NCBI GenBank assembly: GCA_026168455.1
Contig: CM047431.1
Location: forward strand, 23,997,365-24,061,364
Source: Theocolax elegans
Taxonomy: Eukaryota; Arthropoda; Insecta; Hymenoptera; Cerocephalidae
Reading direction: 5' to 3'
Length of the DNA: 64,000 nt
Of this stretch, positions 10,558 to 20,626 are shown piece by piece (the stretch's first letter is position 1; the number at the start of each line of letters is the position of its first letter). The notes beneath the pieces are model-generated. The model searched no databases. It worked only from the letters and a program-made list of their open reading frames with translations, and was not told the DNA's origin. The position numbers and the translations under genes are program-made.

Positions 10558-11626
10558 ATCTCGCTCACTCGCAACTTGCTAAATGCCACGGCTGGCTAAT
10601 CGAAGGTGCAGTCGAGTTGACGGTCCGTAGAGTACACGTGCACGCGGTACATTGATCTCGCTTCAAGCGGGCGAGTCGATTACCGCTATCTTCATACTGT
10701 AGTGACGCAAGTCCACTGTATGATGTACGATGTCCTAGTGCTGTTTAAGTGTCTACGATGCGGTTATAACTTTCTTCCAGGTAACAATTAACTCTTTACA
10801 TCTTTTCGATCTTCAACTAAATAGTACATTGTGAGTTTCAGGGACGAAACTACACCGCCGCATCACTGCATGAAACCGATTCGATCCTCTCTCCATGACG
10901 ACGTCGAACTACAGTAACCAATAGCCGTTCCTCATACAGCTCCAGGTAATTGCTTAGTTGTGGGGATTACACGAGTATGCGTATTCATTTACTTTATAGT
11001 TTAATAGGTTTGCTGTACACATTGTTTATGTACAGCTACCTAACCTCATTTTGTCCTATTTTGTTCCTTGTACAGCTGTAATGTTTACATATATTTCCCT
11101 GGTACTTGTCCTCTGCCTACAGTTGTATATACTCTTCCTTGCTCCTTGTCCTCTTAATGTGTTCTTGTAATAATTATGTTGCTCTTTCACAGCTGCATAC
11201 TGGCTGGCGCTGGTGATTCCATAGCTTACCGTCTGGATGGTGCCTCTTCGCTTTGTCTGCAGTCATGTTGAGCTAAGGAGGATCCTCGAGGCTTCCTGGT
11301 CGATAGCCTCCCTTGATCTACCTTATTCAAGGTTTCAGACCCGGAGGAGCCTACCTGATGCTAGCTGAGCTCGTCCAGAGCCTTCAATGCCAAGACCATC
11401 CTAGTGCTTCGCCTGTGCTTATGTATGCTGTATGGATTGGGACTGGGTTTTTAGTCTGAGAGGGTAGGCACGATTTATTTACAGTGCGAGTAGGTAGTTA
11501 TACGATAAGGATACATGGGTAGGTAAGCTTATATTAAGGACTCGTTTAGCTTGTGCGGGTAAATAAGTGTTCGCTTGGGGTTCGGTACCTATTATTACAT
11601 TGGCATGTGCAGAGCACATTGTCACA
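10162..11626 (-). mobile_element. long 5' LTR (~1465 bp) of a gutted LTR retrotransposon
   Basis: On the minus strand the proposed LTR runs from TGTGACAATG (at 11626) to ...GCTTGGCA (at 10162) and is followed by a tRNA-Lys primer site. An AATAAATA polyadenylation-like signal lies near 10230, about 70 bases before the LTR end, which suits a short R-U5. A (CT)n run sits inside. No internal coding region or second LTR is present. The right end was chosen from TG...CA logic and is less certain than the left. Confidence 0.55.
10494..10558. repeat. (CT)n microsatellite
   Basis: About 60 bases of almost pure CT dinucleotide. The Ser-Leu repeat ORF at 10389-10655 comes only from this run and is not a gene. 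Confidence 0.95.
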
Positions 11627-11670
11627 CCAGTAATTCAATTATTTTTCTGAATACATAAATAAGATACTTA

Positions 11671-12345
11671 CAAGGAGAGGTCACACCCTCTGGAAAACGG
11701 ATCCTTACCAAACTCTAGGACATAATTTCTACTATAAAATCATGCAGAACGCCGGAGTTTTAGTGTCCAATGGCCATTTTTATGATAGATATAAGCATAT
11801 AATGAAAAATCTCGCCGAAAAAAACGTTGAGTTTGAATGCTTACAACTCAGAAACAATTAAAGATGTACGTATAAACTAAATTTTGAAAGAAAGCTGAGA
11901 TCGAGTAGATACGTTTTAAAAAAAAGAAGCTCAAATATTTTAATATGGTCAAAAGTTATGGGAGAAATAAGAATTAGACGAAATTTTGGGCTAAAAAAAT
12001 CATTAAATTGTAACTTTAAATTTTCGATAAAATTTTGGTTAATTCTTATTTTTCCCATAACTTTTGACCACATTAAAATATTTGAGCTTCCTTTTTTCAA
12101 AACGTATCTACTCGACGTCATCTTTCTTTTAAAATTTAGTTTATACGTACATCTTTAATTGTTTCTGAGTTATAATCATTCAAACTCAACGGTTTTTTCG
12201 GCGAAATGTTTCATTATTTGCTTATATCTATCATAACAATGGGCATTGGACACTAAAACTCCGGCGTTCTGCATGATTTTATAGTAGAAATTATATCCTA
12301 GAGTTTAGTAAGGATCCGTTTTCCAGAGGGTGTGACCTCTCCTTG
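11671..12345. mobile_element. 675-bp foldback MITE with TTA target duplication
   Basis: The element begins CAAGGAGAGGTCACACCCTC and ends with its reverse complement. Almost the whole element is palindromic: each arm is about 300 bp with modest divergence. TTA flanks both sides (11668-11670 and 12346-12348). A 3-bp TTA duplication is usual for PIF/Harbinger-type elements, but the termini do not let me name the superfamily. It carries no transposase; the two similar short ORFs are mirror images of the arms. Confidence 0.85.
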
Positions 12346-12349
12346 TTAG

Positions 12350-12478
12350 TTTTATTTATAAAGTATTCAATATGTTAATTCCGTTTCATGTTCATGTCAA
12401 AATGTATACCCAGATATTTGAATTAGTAATTCCCAAAAGTGATATAAACATTTTTCTGTATGTTTAATGTTAGTTTGT
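12350..12478 (-). mobile_element. old CR1/L2-like LINE, RT fragment (piece 1 of 3)
   Basis: Minus-strand translation gives words close to the RT of the LINE at 13.6-18.5 kb: NIQKNVYITFGNY, then after a stop KYLGIHFDMNMKRN and HIEYF. These match the NIDKTVYLTF...KYLGIIFDCHMRWDKHIEY part of that LINE. It joins piece 2 at 26763 once the piggyBac element is removed. It holds several stops. Confidence 0.75.
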
Positions 12479-12482
12479 TTAA

Positions 12483-13130
12483 CCCTTTAACGACCAAAAT
12501 GCTCAATTTTTCTGTCGATTTTCAACGCGTTTTTTTCGGTAGTCATAAGCCTTAGAGATTTTTGCAAATACGTATTTTGATGGAAAATTTAACGCTCTTT
12601 CAGAATCTTTCTTTGAAATTGCGATTGATTGCGTTATAAAAAAGTTTTAGCCAATTAAACAATAAAAAACGTGAAAAATTTTGCAAAAAATCAAGTTTGC
12701 GATTTTTTTAGCAATGTTACCGCAAAGAAATCATCTTATAAATATGATCAGGGGTGATCACGACTACGAAAGTATCTCCAGGAATTTTGGTGGAATTTTT
12801 GAACCACTTCTTGCAACAAAATGGTGGCAAAATAAAAAAAAATCCATAAAAAACATAACTCATTTTTTATCTCGGAAATCATTGAGTTTAGAGGAAAAGT
12901 TCATGGAACAAAAAAGTCTTAGAATTAATCGAGAAACACGCCTGAATTTTTTCAGAATTTTCCGAGGCGATTTTTGAATTTTCGGGAAATACAAACAATC
13001 CATTTTTTCAAAATCATCTCCAAAAATTCTGAAAAAATTCCAAGCTTGTTCCATAATGAATTCTACGACTTTTTTGTTTTATAAACTTGTTCTCTAAACT
13101 CAATTGTTTTCGAGATAAAAAATGAGTTAG
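12483..13130. repeat. left long terminal inverted repeat of the piggyBac element
   Basis: Starts CCCTTTAACGACC next to TTAA. It includes an internal smaller palindrome: two related segments at ~12860-12960 and ~12985-13130 face each other ('gaaaaatg...cattttt' style and 'aaaaaagtc...gactttttt'). Its partner is the split right TIR. Typical piggyBac TIRs are 13-19 bp plus short subterminal repeats, so this length is unusual. Confidence 0.85.
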
Positions 13131-13443
13131 GTTATAATCCCAGCAGCGGTAATATTATTGACACAGAATAAAAAACAGCCATTTAACAATAATATACTAA
13201 TGTTTTTCCTTTTTATGTGTATACAAGTGCAGTTTGTATAGCGTATACTAATATACACATATCAAAAAAACATTTCAGAAAATTGTATGTAAGCTCATTT
13301 TTATTACTTTCTAGTTATTTTGAGACCATACAGTACATCGAATCGAAAAGATTATTTTCCATTTCTAAAGTCGAGGTTTGACAAGAAGCATTGAAAGCTG
13401 TAGTAATTATTTTCATTAGGTATTCTTATTATTTTATATAACC

Positions 13444-13646
13444 ATGTCGATAAAACGTAAAAGACGTTCCATTCGCTCTCATGAAATGTACGAAATTGAT
13501 ACTTCAAAGAACACTTACGATGATGTAGTTACCGTTCCAAATCCTGACAATTCTGGTTCTGATGGATCAGATTTCGATACTGATTCGGATGATGAAATTT
13601 CTAATATAACGTACACAGAAGCTTGTAAAACATTTATTAACTCCAG
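13444..13646 (+). pseudogene. piggyBac transposase, N-terminal exon-like fragment
   Basis: An ATG at 13444 opens a reading frame with a basic start (KRKRR) followed by an acidic, Asp/Ser-rich stretch. That is the usual disordered N-terminus of piggyBac transposases. The frame is cut by the LINE at 13647; the apparent stop at 13666 lies in LINE sequence. Across the 7-bp duplication ACTCCAG the frame continues exactly at 18542, so the insertion itself cost no frame. Confidence 0.8.
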
Positions 13647-13685
13647 ACATTACAATATTTTACAATAAAAAATGTATCCTATAGA

Positions 13686-13700
13686 GGTGCACACTGCACC
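13686..13700. other. hairpin near the LINE 3' end
   Basis: GGTGCA, a 3-base loop, then TGCACC, located about 40 bases from the 3' terminus. Many CR1/L2-type LINEs carry a 3' stem-loop that their own RT recognises. That role is inferred here from position only. Confidence 0.5.
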
Positions 13701-13909
13701 TGTACATAGGAGCCGGAGAACTTAACACTATATCCTAATACTAAATTAACCTAATACTATATTTAAATAAGAGTTTTGCAACTTAATCAATATAACTAGT
13801 ATACTGTTTAGTGCATCACTCTTTTACATTTTTTTTTAAACACTTTAAATTTAAATGCTCATATTATTGTTTAATATTATTACTTGTTTAAACATTTTTT
13901 ACTAATTCT

Positions 13910-16568
13910 TTATATGTTTGTCTTGATCCAGTTTTTTAATTTTGCTTTTCTTACTTTAATATTATCTATATTTTTAAGTTCGTTTGGTAAGGTATTGTAA
14001 TGGCTTACTGCTCTTATATAGCTGTTCTTTGAACTGACATTGCTACATCGACGTGGCATTTGGATATTCCTATTTCTTGTTATACTTTTTGAGTTTTTAT
14101 AAATTTCTTGCAATGTACTATAATGAAAACTAAGGGATTCAAAAATAAAAAGTTTGTCAATGTTCATTGGATTTTTATCGCTTATAAATTTATTTTTATT
14201 AATTATTTTAAGTAATCTATTTTGTTGATTTTGTATTATAGATTTGATATTTGTATATGCACCACCCCAAGCTATTATTCCGTAACAGATTATGCTATGG
14301 TAAAAAGCATAATACAGTGTTCTGAGAGTATCAGTGGACATGATTTTAGCTATTTTGTGAAAGATAAAAGTTAGATATTTCGTCTTTTTGTATATGTACT
14401 CTATGTGCTTATCCCATCTCATGTGACAGTCAAAAATAATTCCTAGATACTTTGTATTTTCCACTCTTTGTAATTTTGTTCCTTTTATGTTTATATGAAA
14501 ATTTATTGGAATACAATCCTTATGGTTCACAAAAGTTAAATATACTGTTTTATCAATATTAAGTGAAAGTTTGTTAAGTGCTAGCCAATTTGCTATTTTA
14601 TCAAGATTTGAGTTCATAATTGTTTCTACTTCTTTCCAACTATTGCTTGTTGATATTACTGCAGTATCATCAGCATAAGATAATATTGTATTATCTGGCA
14701 TTGTTGTCAATAGATCATTCACATATATAATAAATAATAATGGTCCTAAAATTGTGCCCTGGGGTACTCCAGTTGTTATTTTCTCATATACACTATAGGC
14801 ATCATTTATTTTTACCCTTTGTTCCCTATTACTTAGATAACTTTTTATCAACTTCTGCGCTTTACCCCTGATTCCGTACCTATATAATTTATCCAACAAA
14901 ATAGTATGGTTAACAGTATCAAAAGCTTTGGCTAAATTAAGGAAAGTTACTGCTATTGGAGTGTTTGAATCTAGGTTATTGTATATTATGTTACTTATGT
15001 AGTTTAATGCATCCTTAGTACTTTTGTTTTTCGTAAAACCATATTGGTTTTTTGCTAGTATGTTACTGTCATTTAAAAACTTAATTAATCTAGTGAAAAT
15101 AATTTTTTCGAAAATTTTTGCTAAGTTTGAAATAAGCGAAATAGGTCTATAATTCGTTATTTTATGTTTCTCGCTACTTTTGTGAATCGGAATTATTTCT
15201 GCTGTTTTTAGTGCACTTGGCCAAGTAGTTTTTTCTATACATAAATTTATGACATGTACTAATGGTAATATTAAAAATCGAGATAGGCATTTTATTGTTT
15301 TTGCATTAATATTATCTACTCCTCCATTTTTATTCTTTAAATTTAATATTATATTTTCGATTTCATATGCATATGTGGGTGTAATAAAAATGCTATTTGA
15401 ATTGAATTGTGGCAATTTTAAATTTTCATTTGTTTCTGTTTGTATTTTATCGCTTAAAGTTTTACCTATGTTAGTAAAAAATTTGTTCATATTATTAGCA
15501 ATTCGTGTAGGATCACTTATCTTTTCATTGTTTTCAATTATGTAATTAACCCTGACTTTTTTGTTACTTTTTTTCCCCAGTTTTTTATTTATAATTTGCC
15601 ATAGATTTTGTGGATTGCTAGAATTTTTTTCTATCTGCTCTTTTTCATATAGTTCTTTGGCTTTGTTTATAATTTTATCTAGTACTTTAGTATAATTTCT
15701 ATAGTACAACTTATTATCTAAGGTAGGATCTTCTTTCCAACATAAATATAAACTTTCTTTAGTTTTACAGGATATCATTATTGCACTTGTAATCCACCTA
15801 TTTCTAGGATTTAAATTATTCTTATTTTTATTTATCTTTATACTGTGTTTAACTATATTTATACAATTTTGTATTTTTTCAATTAGAGAATTTGTTGCTA
15901 TATTTGGATCCTGCATATTTAAAATTTCCGTCCAATTTTCATTGTTAGCTATTTTGATTAATTTAGTATAATCAATCATTTTAATAGTATTATTTATCTT
16001 TGATTTTCTAATTTTTCCTATAGTCATAATCAAAGGATAGTGATCATTAAAAGGGACAGTTAAAGTAAATGTGTTGTAGTTAATTACTGAAGTTTTTATA
16101 AAGATGTTATCAATGCATGTTCCTGTATTGCAGTTATCCAAAGATGGCCTTGTTATGCCCTGAAAACCCGGTACATATCCACTTTCAAGTAAGCTATTAA
16201 GTAATTCTTGCCCAATAGCTTCCATCTTTAACAGATCAATATTAAAATCTCCTATGATTAAATGATTTTTGGTTTTTTTTATTTTCAAAAATTAACTTCT
16301 TTATATTTAGTATAAATTCTGTTTTAGGAATATCATGTGACCTATATACAGCAGAAATTAACATTTCTTTATTATTTTCTATAGAAATTTTGGAATTTAT
16401 TATTTTTATTTTATTTATCTCAATTATTTCAGTGGTTTCTGTAATGTAGTCCTTCAAATACATAACGACACCATCTGATTTGTTTACTCTACTATCGTTA
16501 TAAAATATTTTATACCCATTTATTGTAAAAAACTCTTTGTGATCCAAATTCCATGATTCAGTACACAC
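13910..16568 (-). pseudogene. LINE ORF2: APE-type endonuclease plus reverse transcriptase
   Basis: Two overlapping ORFs in different frames (16242-16568 and 13910-16288, 792 aa) make up ORF2. The endonuclease part has TESW and DGVVMYL blocks, then GDFNIDLL and the C-terminal NDHYPLIM, which are the APE catalytic surroundings. RT blocks follow: YRPISLISN, motif A region, GVPQGTILGPLLF, and SYADDTAVI with both Asp of motif C. A thumb region and a C-terminal tail follow, with no RNase H. In motif A the expected catalytic Asp (FLDLAKAFD type) is Asn, encoded at 14936-14938. A frameshift near 16265 and damage beyond 16568 make it a pseudogene. Confidence 0.85.
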
Positions 16569-17060
16569 AATGACACTTGGTTTAACTTCTAATCCTTTTA
16601 AAAAGACTTGTAATTTATTATATTAGCATTTAAACTTCTGATGTTAATCATATAAAATATATTCTTTTCGAAATTGTCAAGTTTGCCATTCAATGCAGTT
16701 AAATCAGGTAAATTTGTTTCCGTTTTATAAAATTATTTTGTAAATCTTTCTGGTTAAATCTACAACTGTGACATTATTATTTATAATTTGGGGATAACAA
16801 AACCTTATCCATGATTCAGTACACACAATGACAGTTGGTTTAACGTTAATCCTTTTAAAAAGACTTGTAATTATAGTAATTAGCATTTAAACTTCTGAAT
16901 TGTGAATAGATAAAAATATTCGTGTTTCGGGGGGGAAATTTCAAGTTGCCATTCAATGCAGTTAAAATCATGTAAATTTGTTTCCTTTTTTATAAAATTA
17001 TTTTGTAATCTTCTGTTAATCTAAAACTTGTGACATTATTATTTATAATTTGGGGATAAC
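16551..17060. repeat. noisy tandem duplication in the LINE endonuclease start
   Basis: 16551-16798 and 16809-17060 are copies of the same ~250 bases, from 'ccatgattcagtacacac' to 'ttggggataac'. They differ by many single-base indels, often at homopolymers, including a run of seven G in the second. The region encodes the endonuclease N-terminus (INIRSLNAN). The damage pattern looks more like poor base calls or a misjoined read end than normal decay. Confidence 0.8.
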
Positions 17061-17109
17061 GTGCTCGATGAACGGCTTCTGTGTCTTGTTGTTAATTTCG
17101 ACGATGCTG

Positions 17110-18504
17110 CTAGAATAGATTGACTTCTTTCCATTGTGCGAGATAAAAGTTATCTACTTTTCCGATATATTTTGGTACTATTGGCGCAATTTCATATTCT
17201 GTCATGTCAATATATTTTTTAATCTTTGTTTTTAAAATTTCACATTTAAGTGTATCTACTGCGGTATGTTTAATATCATATTTTGTTTTATACTTCTCAT
17301 TACTGAACTTACAATTATGACAACAATAGTGATTGTCTGAATTACATTCTGTAGTTTTATGAGCACCTGCACATTTTAGACATATTGGATTATTAATGCA
17401 TTTAGCAGTACTATGTCCAAAACGTCTACACTTATAACAAGGTTTGACCGATATCAAGTCAAAGACTCTGCAGTTTTGATGACCAACGTAAATTTTGTTC
17501 TTATTGTCTCTGACGTCTTTATGAATTTCTGCTGACACTTCCAATATTGCCGTAGTTAACTTGCTTCGTGGATTAATATACGTGTGTAAAACCACGCCTT
17601 TACTTTCACAGCTGTTAAAATTTCTTTTGTTAATGTCTTCTTCTAGTTCTTTATTACTCATTTTTTCAATATTATCTATGCCAATTATTTTTATTTTAGG
17701 TTTCATTATTTGCTCTTTTTCTACTGTACATAATTTAGATAATTTTGAGTTTAATATGTTAATTGCATTATTTACACTATCCTCGTTTATATATTTTATT
17801 ACAACTTCACTATCACCTTTTACTTTGACGTTTCGAGTTTTAATGGTTTTATCTTTAATTAAATAATGAGACGCTCTTTGCACTATTGTCGCTATAATCT
17901 CTTCTTTTTTGTTTTTTTTTAATATTATTTTAGGTGTCGGTTTATTAATAGGTTTGGGTTTTATCAGTGTCTCAGCATATGAATTTTTGTTGATTTTAGT
18001 TCCTTCATTTTCTTTTTCTTTGTTTAAAAGTTCTTTAAATAATTGATTCTTTTCTTTTAGTTCAGTGTTTAACTCCTTTAATATAACATTTTCGATTTTC
18101 ATGGTTTCAAATTCACTATGATCTTCATACATCGATTCTTCTTGGTTTTTAACACTATCACTCATAATTTCACTTATAATTTGGTTTTTAATTTGTAACT
18201 TTTGCATTGATTTGATTTCGGCAATAATCATTTTTGCATCATTACATAGCACATTTTCACTACTTTTTAAGGTTAGCTTTAGTTTATCATGTTCCGGGCA
18301 AATAACAAAAATATCACTTATTCTTTTTGTGTTTTTCAATATGTTAAAATCACTAGTATGGTACGCGTTTTCACATATTAAACAAACAACTACTCCAACC
18401 TTTAATTTCTGATGACATTTAAAAAACTTATCGGAGCGAATGTCAGGCGGTTCTTTACTTCCCGCCATCTTGGACGTATTTGGAACTATACTGAAACTGA
18501 ACAT
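17110..18504 (-). CDS. LINE ORF1 nucleic-acid-binding protein
   Basis: A 464-codon intact frame. I prefer the ATG at 18466-18468 (MAGSKEPPD...) over the one at 18504 because it begins the conserved-looking part; 5' UTR sequence would then be about 70 bases. The N-terminus has a Cys/His cluster (C-x2-C...H...CPEH) resembling a PHD-like zinc domain. The middle is a Lys/Glu-rich coiled coil, followed by an RRM-like region. The C-terminus has zinc knuckles: CYKCRRFGHSTAKC, CLKCAGAHKTTEC and a third CCHNC-type one. ORF1 proteins bind element RNA in cytoplasmic particles and act as chaperones. No frame break is visible, unlike in ORF2. Confidence 0.8.
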   Translation of the reverse strand: MFSFSIVPNTSKMAGSKEPPDIRSDKFFKCHQKLKVGVVVCLICENAYHTSDFNILKNTKRISDIFVICPEHDKLKLTLKSSENVLCNDAKMIIAEIKSMQKLQIKNQIISEIMSDSVKNQEESMYEDHSEFETMKIENVILKELNTELKEKNQLFKELLNKEKENEGTKINKNSYAETLIKPKPINKPTPKIILKKNKKEEIIATIVQRASHYLIKDKTIKTRNVKVKGDSEVVIKYINEDSVNNAINILNSKLSKLCTVEKEQIMKPKIKIIGIDNIEKMSNKELEEDINKRNFNSCESKGVVLHTYINPRSKLTTAILEVSAEIHKDVRDNKNKIYVGHQNCRVFDLISVKPCYKCRRFGHSTAKCINNPICLKCAGAHKTTECNSDNHYCCHNCKFSNEKYKTKYDIKHTAVDTLKCEILKTKIKKYIDMTEYEIAPIVPKYIGKVDNFYLAQWKEVNLF

Positions 18505-18541
18505 ATACTGAAACTTAAACTAAATTAGAAAGAACGCATGT

Positions 18542-19941
18542 ACTCCAGTGGATGGAAGGAGAAAAAAAATTATAATGATAATATGGAAGACAAAATTTTA
18601 TTGAAAGACTCGGTAAAAAATAAAATACAAGAAATGGAGCCAGTAGAACTGTTTGAAATATTTTTCTCAACGGAAATGAAGCAATATATTATAGATGCTT
18701 GCAAAGAAAATAATTTTGATTTAAATTTAAAAGACTTAAATACATTCGTGGGAATAATCATTTTGACTTCATTCAACAAAAGGAAATCTCAGAGGGACTA
18801 CTGATCAAGTGATCCTTTTTTATGTTGTTACGTTGTTTCTTCTGCTATGCCACGTAAAAAGTTTGAAGAGATCAAATCAAAATTAAAAATTCAAAAACGA
18901 AAGATAAAAATCCACCCGACAATGCTTGGCGTGTCCGTTCGCTATTAAACCGATTTCAAATTAATATTATGAAGTTCGGTGCGTGGAGAACTGCTCTTTC
19001 CATCGATGAAATGATGGCCAAGTTTTATGCGAGGACGTCACTAAAACAATTCATTCGAGGAAAACCCATACGATTTGGTCTCAAATTCTGGGGTCTTTGT
19101 ACTTCCGATGGTTTTGTATTAGGTCTTCACTTATACTGTGGAAAAAATTCTGCAACGGGAAGTAAATTTAGTAAGTGTGCATTAGGTTCTCGCGTTGTCA
19201 TGAATTTACTAGAACAATTTTTTCGTGTAATACCGCCGGGAAAAATATGTATGTTCCATCTATATTTTGATAATTATTTCACATGCTTAGATCTCGCTGT
19301 GCATTTGAAGAAGCTTGGGCTAAAATGTACAGGTACTATTAGAGAAGAATGAGTCAAAGATAAAAATGTCCTAAATAAAATAGCTCAAAGAGGTGAGTAT
19401 GCGTGAAGCACAATAAGAACAGTGGTATAAATTACATCACTGTGATGGATTCAAAACCAGTTTCGATTATTTCTACTGCTGCAGGGATAATTCCATTATC
19501 ATTTTCAAAGAGATATAGTAAGCAAGAAGGAAAAAAAATTGAAATACCTTTTCCGAGGGCTATTAGCGTCTATAACAGTTTTATGGGTGGCAATGATGTC
19601 CACGACGGACATTGCAACAATTTGCTGCCGAGTATTCGTTCAAAAAAGTGGACGTGGGTAGCTTTTTAAGACTAACTCAAGTTTCGATTGTAAATGCTAC
19701 TGTACTATTCAATGCTGTCAATGATGAGAAAAAAAGGGTTGGAACAAAAGATTTTGCATTTACAATAGCTAAAAATTACATGACGCAGGGACAATACAAA
19801 AGAGAGAAACACAATATGTCCAAACAAACAAAACTCAAACTTTGTTATTATTGTCCCGTAAAAACGAGAATTATCTGCGAAAAATGTGATTTATCGATTT
19901 GTGTTGAATGTTTCAAAAAAAGAACACTGAAAAATTCGTAA
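18542..19941 (+). pseudogene. piggyBac transposase, main part
   Basis: Four ORFs in changing frames (18538-18804, 18969-19352, 19403-19669, 19612-19941) carry the body of a piggyBac (DDE_Tnp_1_7) transposase. Visible landmarks are LSIDEMMAKF with the first catalytic Asp, FDNYFT with the second, and YNSFMGGNDVHD with the third. The C-terminal Cys-rich zinc-binding domain is present (CYYCPVKTRIICEKCDLSICVECF region). All three catalytic Asp are present, but frameshifts at about 18800, 19350 and 19620 prevent a full protein. Confidence 0.9.
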
Positions 19942-20045
19942 TGCAGTGAGAGGCATGGGGAGTCACTCAAATCAAGCACCCCAAAGGAGACAAAATTCTA
20001 CTACGTCCTCATCGTTTTCTCTGGGTCATGCTAAGAGTAGAACAT

Positions 20046-20449
20046 TTTTTATCTCGAAAACAATTGAGTTTAGAGAACAAGTTTATAAAACAAAAAAGTC
20101 GTAGAATTCATTAAGGAACAAGCCTGGATTTTTTCAGAATTTTTGGAGATGATTTTGAAAAAATGGATTTTTTGTATTTCCCGAAAATTCAAAAATCGCC
20201 TTGGAAAATTCTGAAAAAATTCAGGCGTGTTTCTCGATTAATTCTAAGACTTTTTTGTTCTATAAACTTTTTCTCTAAACTCAATGGTTTCCGAGATAAA
20301 AAATGAGTTATGTTTTTTATGGACTTTTTTTTTATTTTGCCACCATTTTGTTAGAAGAAGTGGTTCAAAAATTCCACCATAATTCCTGGAGATGCTTTCG
20401 TAGTCGTGATCACCTCTGATCATATTTATAAGATGATTTCTTTACGGTA
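20046..20449. repeat. right TIR of piggyBac, inner part
   Basis: Reverse complement of about 12725-13130. It is separated from its outer part (26524-26758) by the I/LOA-like LINE insertion. The last 12 bases, TTCTTTACGGTA (20438-20449), are duplicated at 26512-26523. Confidence 0.9.
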
Positions 20450-20626
20450 TTATTATTATTATTAAGTTACTCAGTTGGCACCCTCCTATTTGACTAGGTT
20501 ATGCCAGGCACTTGGGTATTCCCTTTGCGCCCTGTTTTTCATTTCCCATCTTTAGCCCCCCGAAGTGTATAGCAATGTTGCCACACTTGAGTGAGCCTTC
20601 TTATGGGTCCTTGGTTTTTTTTTTTT

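Larger units (their letters stand above)
13647..18541 (-). mobile_element. CR1/L2/Daphne-like LINE inserted in piggyBac
   Basis: A 4.9-kb minus-strand non-LTR retrotransposon flanked by ACTCCAG (13640-13646 and 18542-18548). It has a short 5' UTR, ORF1 (zinc-finger protein), ORF2 (endonuclease and RT) and a 3' UTR ending in 'attgtaaaatattgtaatgt', an imperfect repeat instead of poly(A). The 3' UTR has a small hairpin at 13686-13700. Family placement rests on RT and EN motif style, not on a tree. Confidence 0.85.

Noticed and set aside
10389..10655. ORF with a long Ser-Leu repeat as a gene
   Set aside because: It is the translation of a (CT)n microsatellite.
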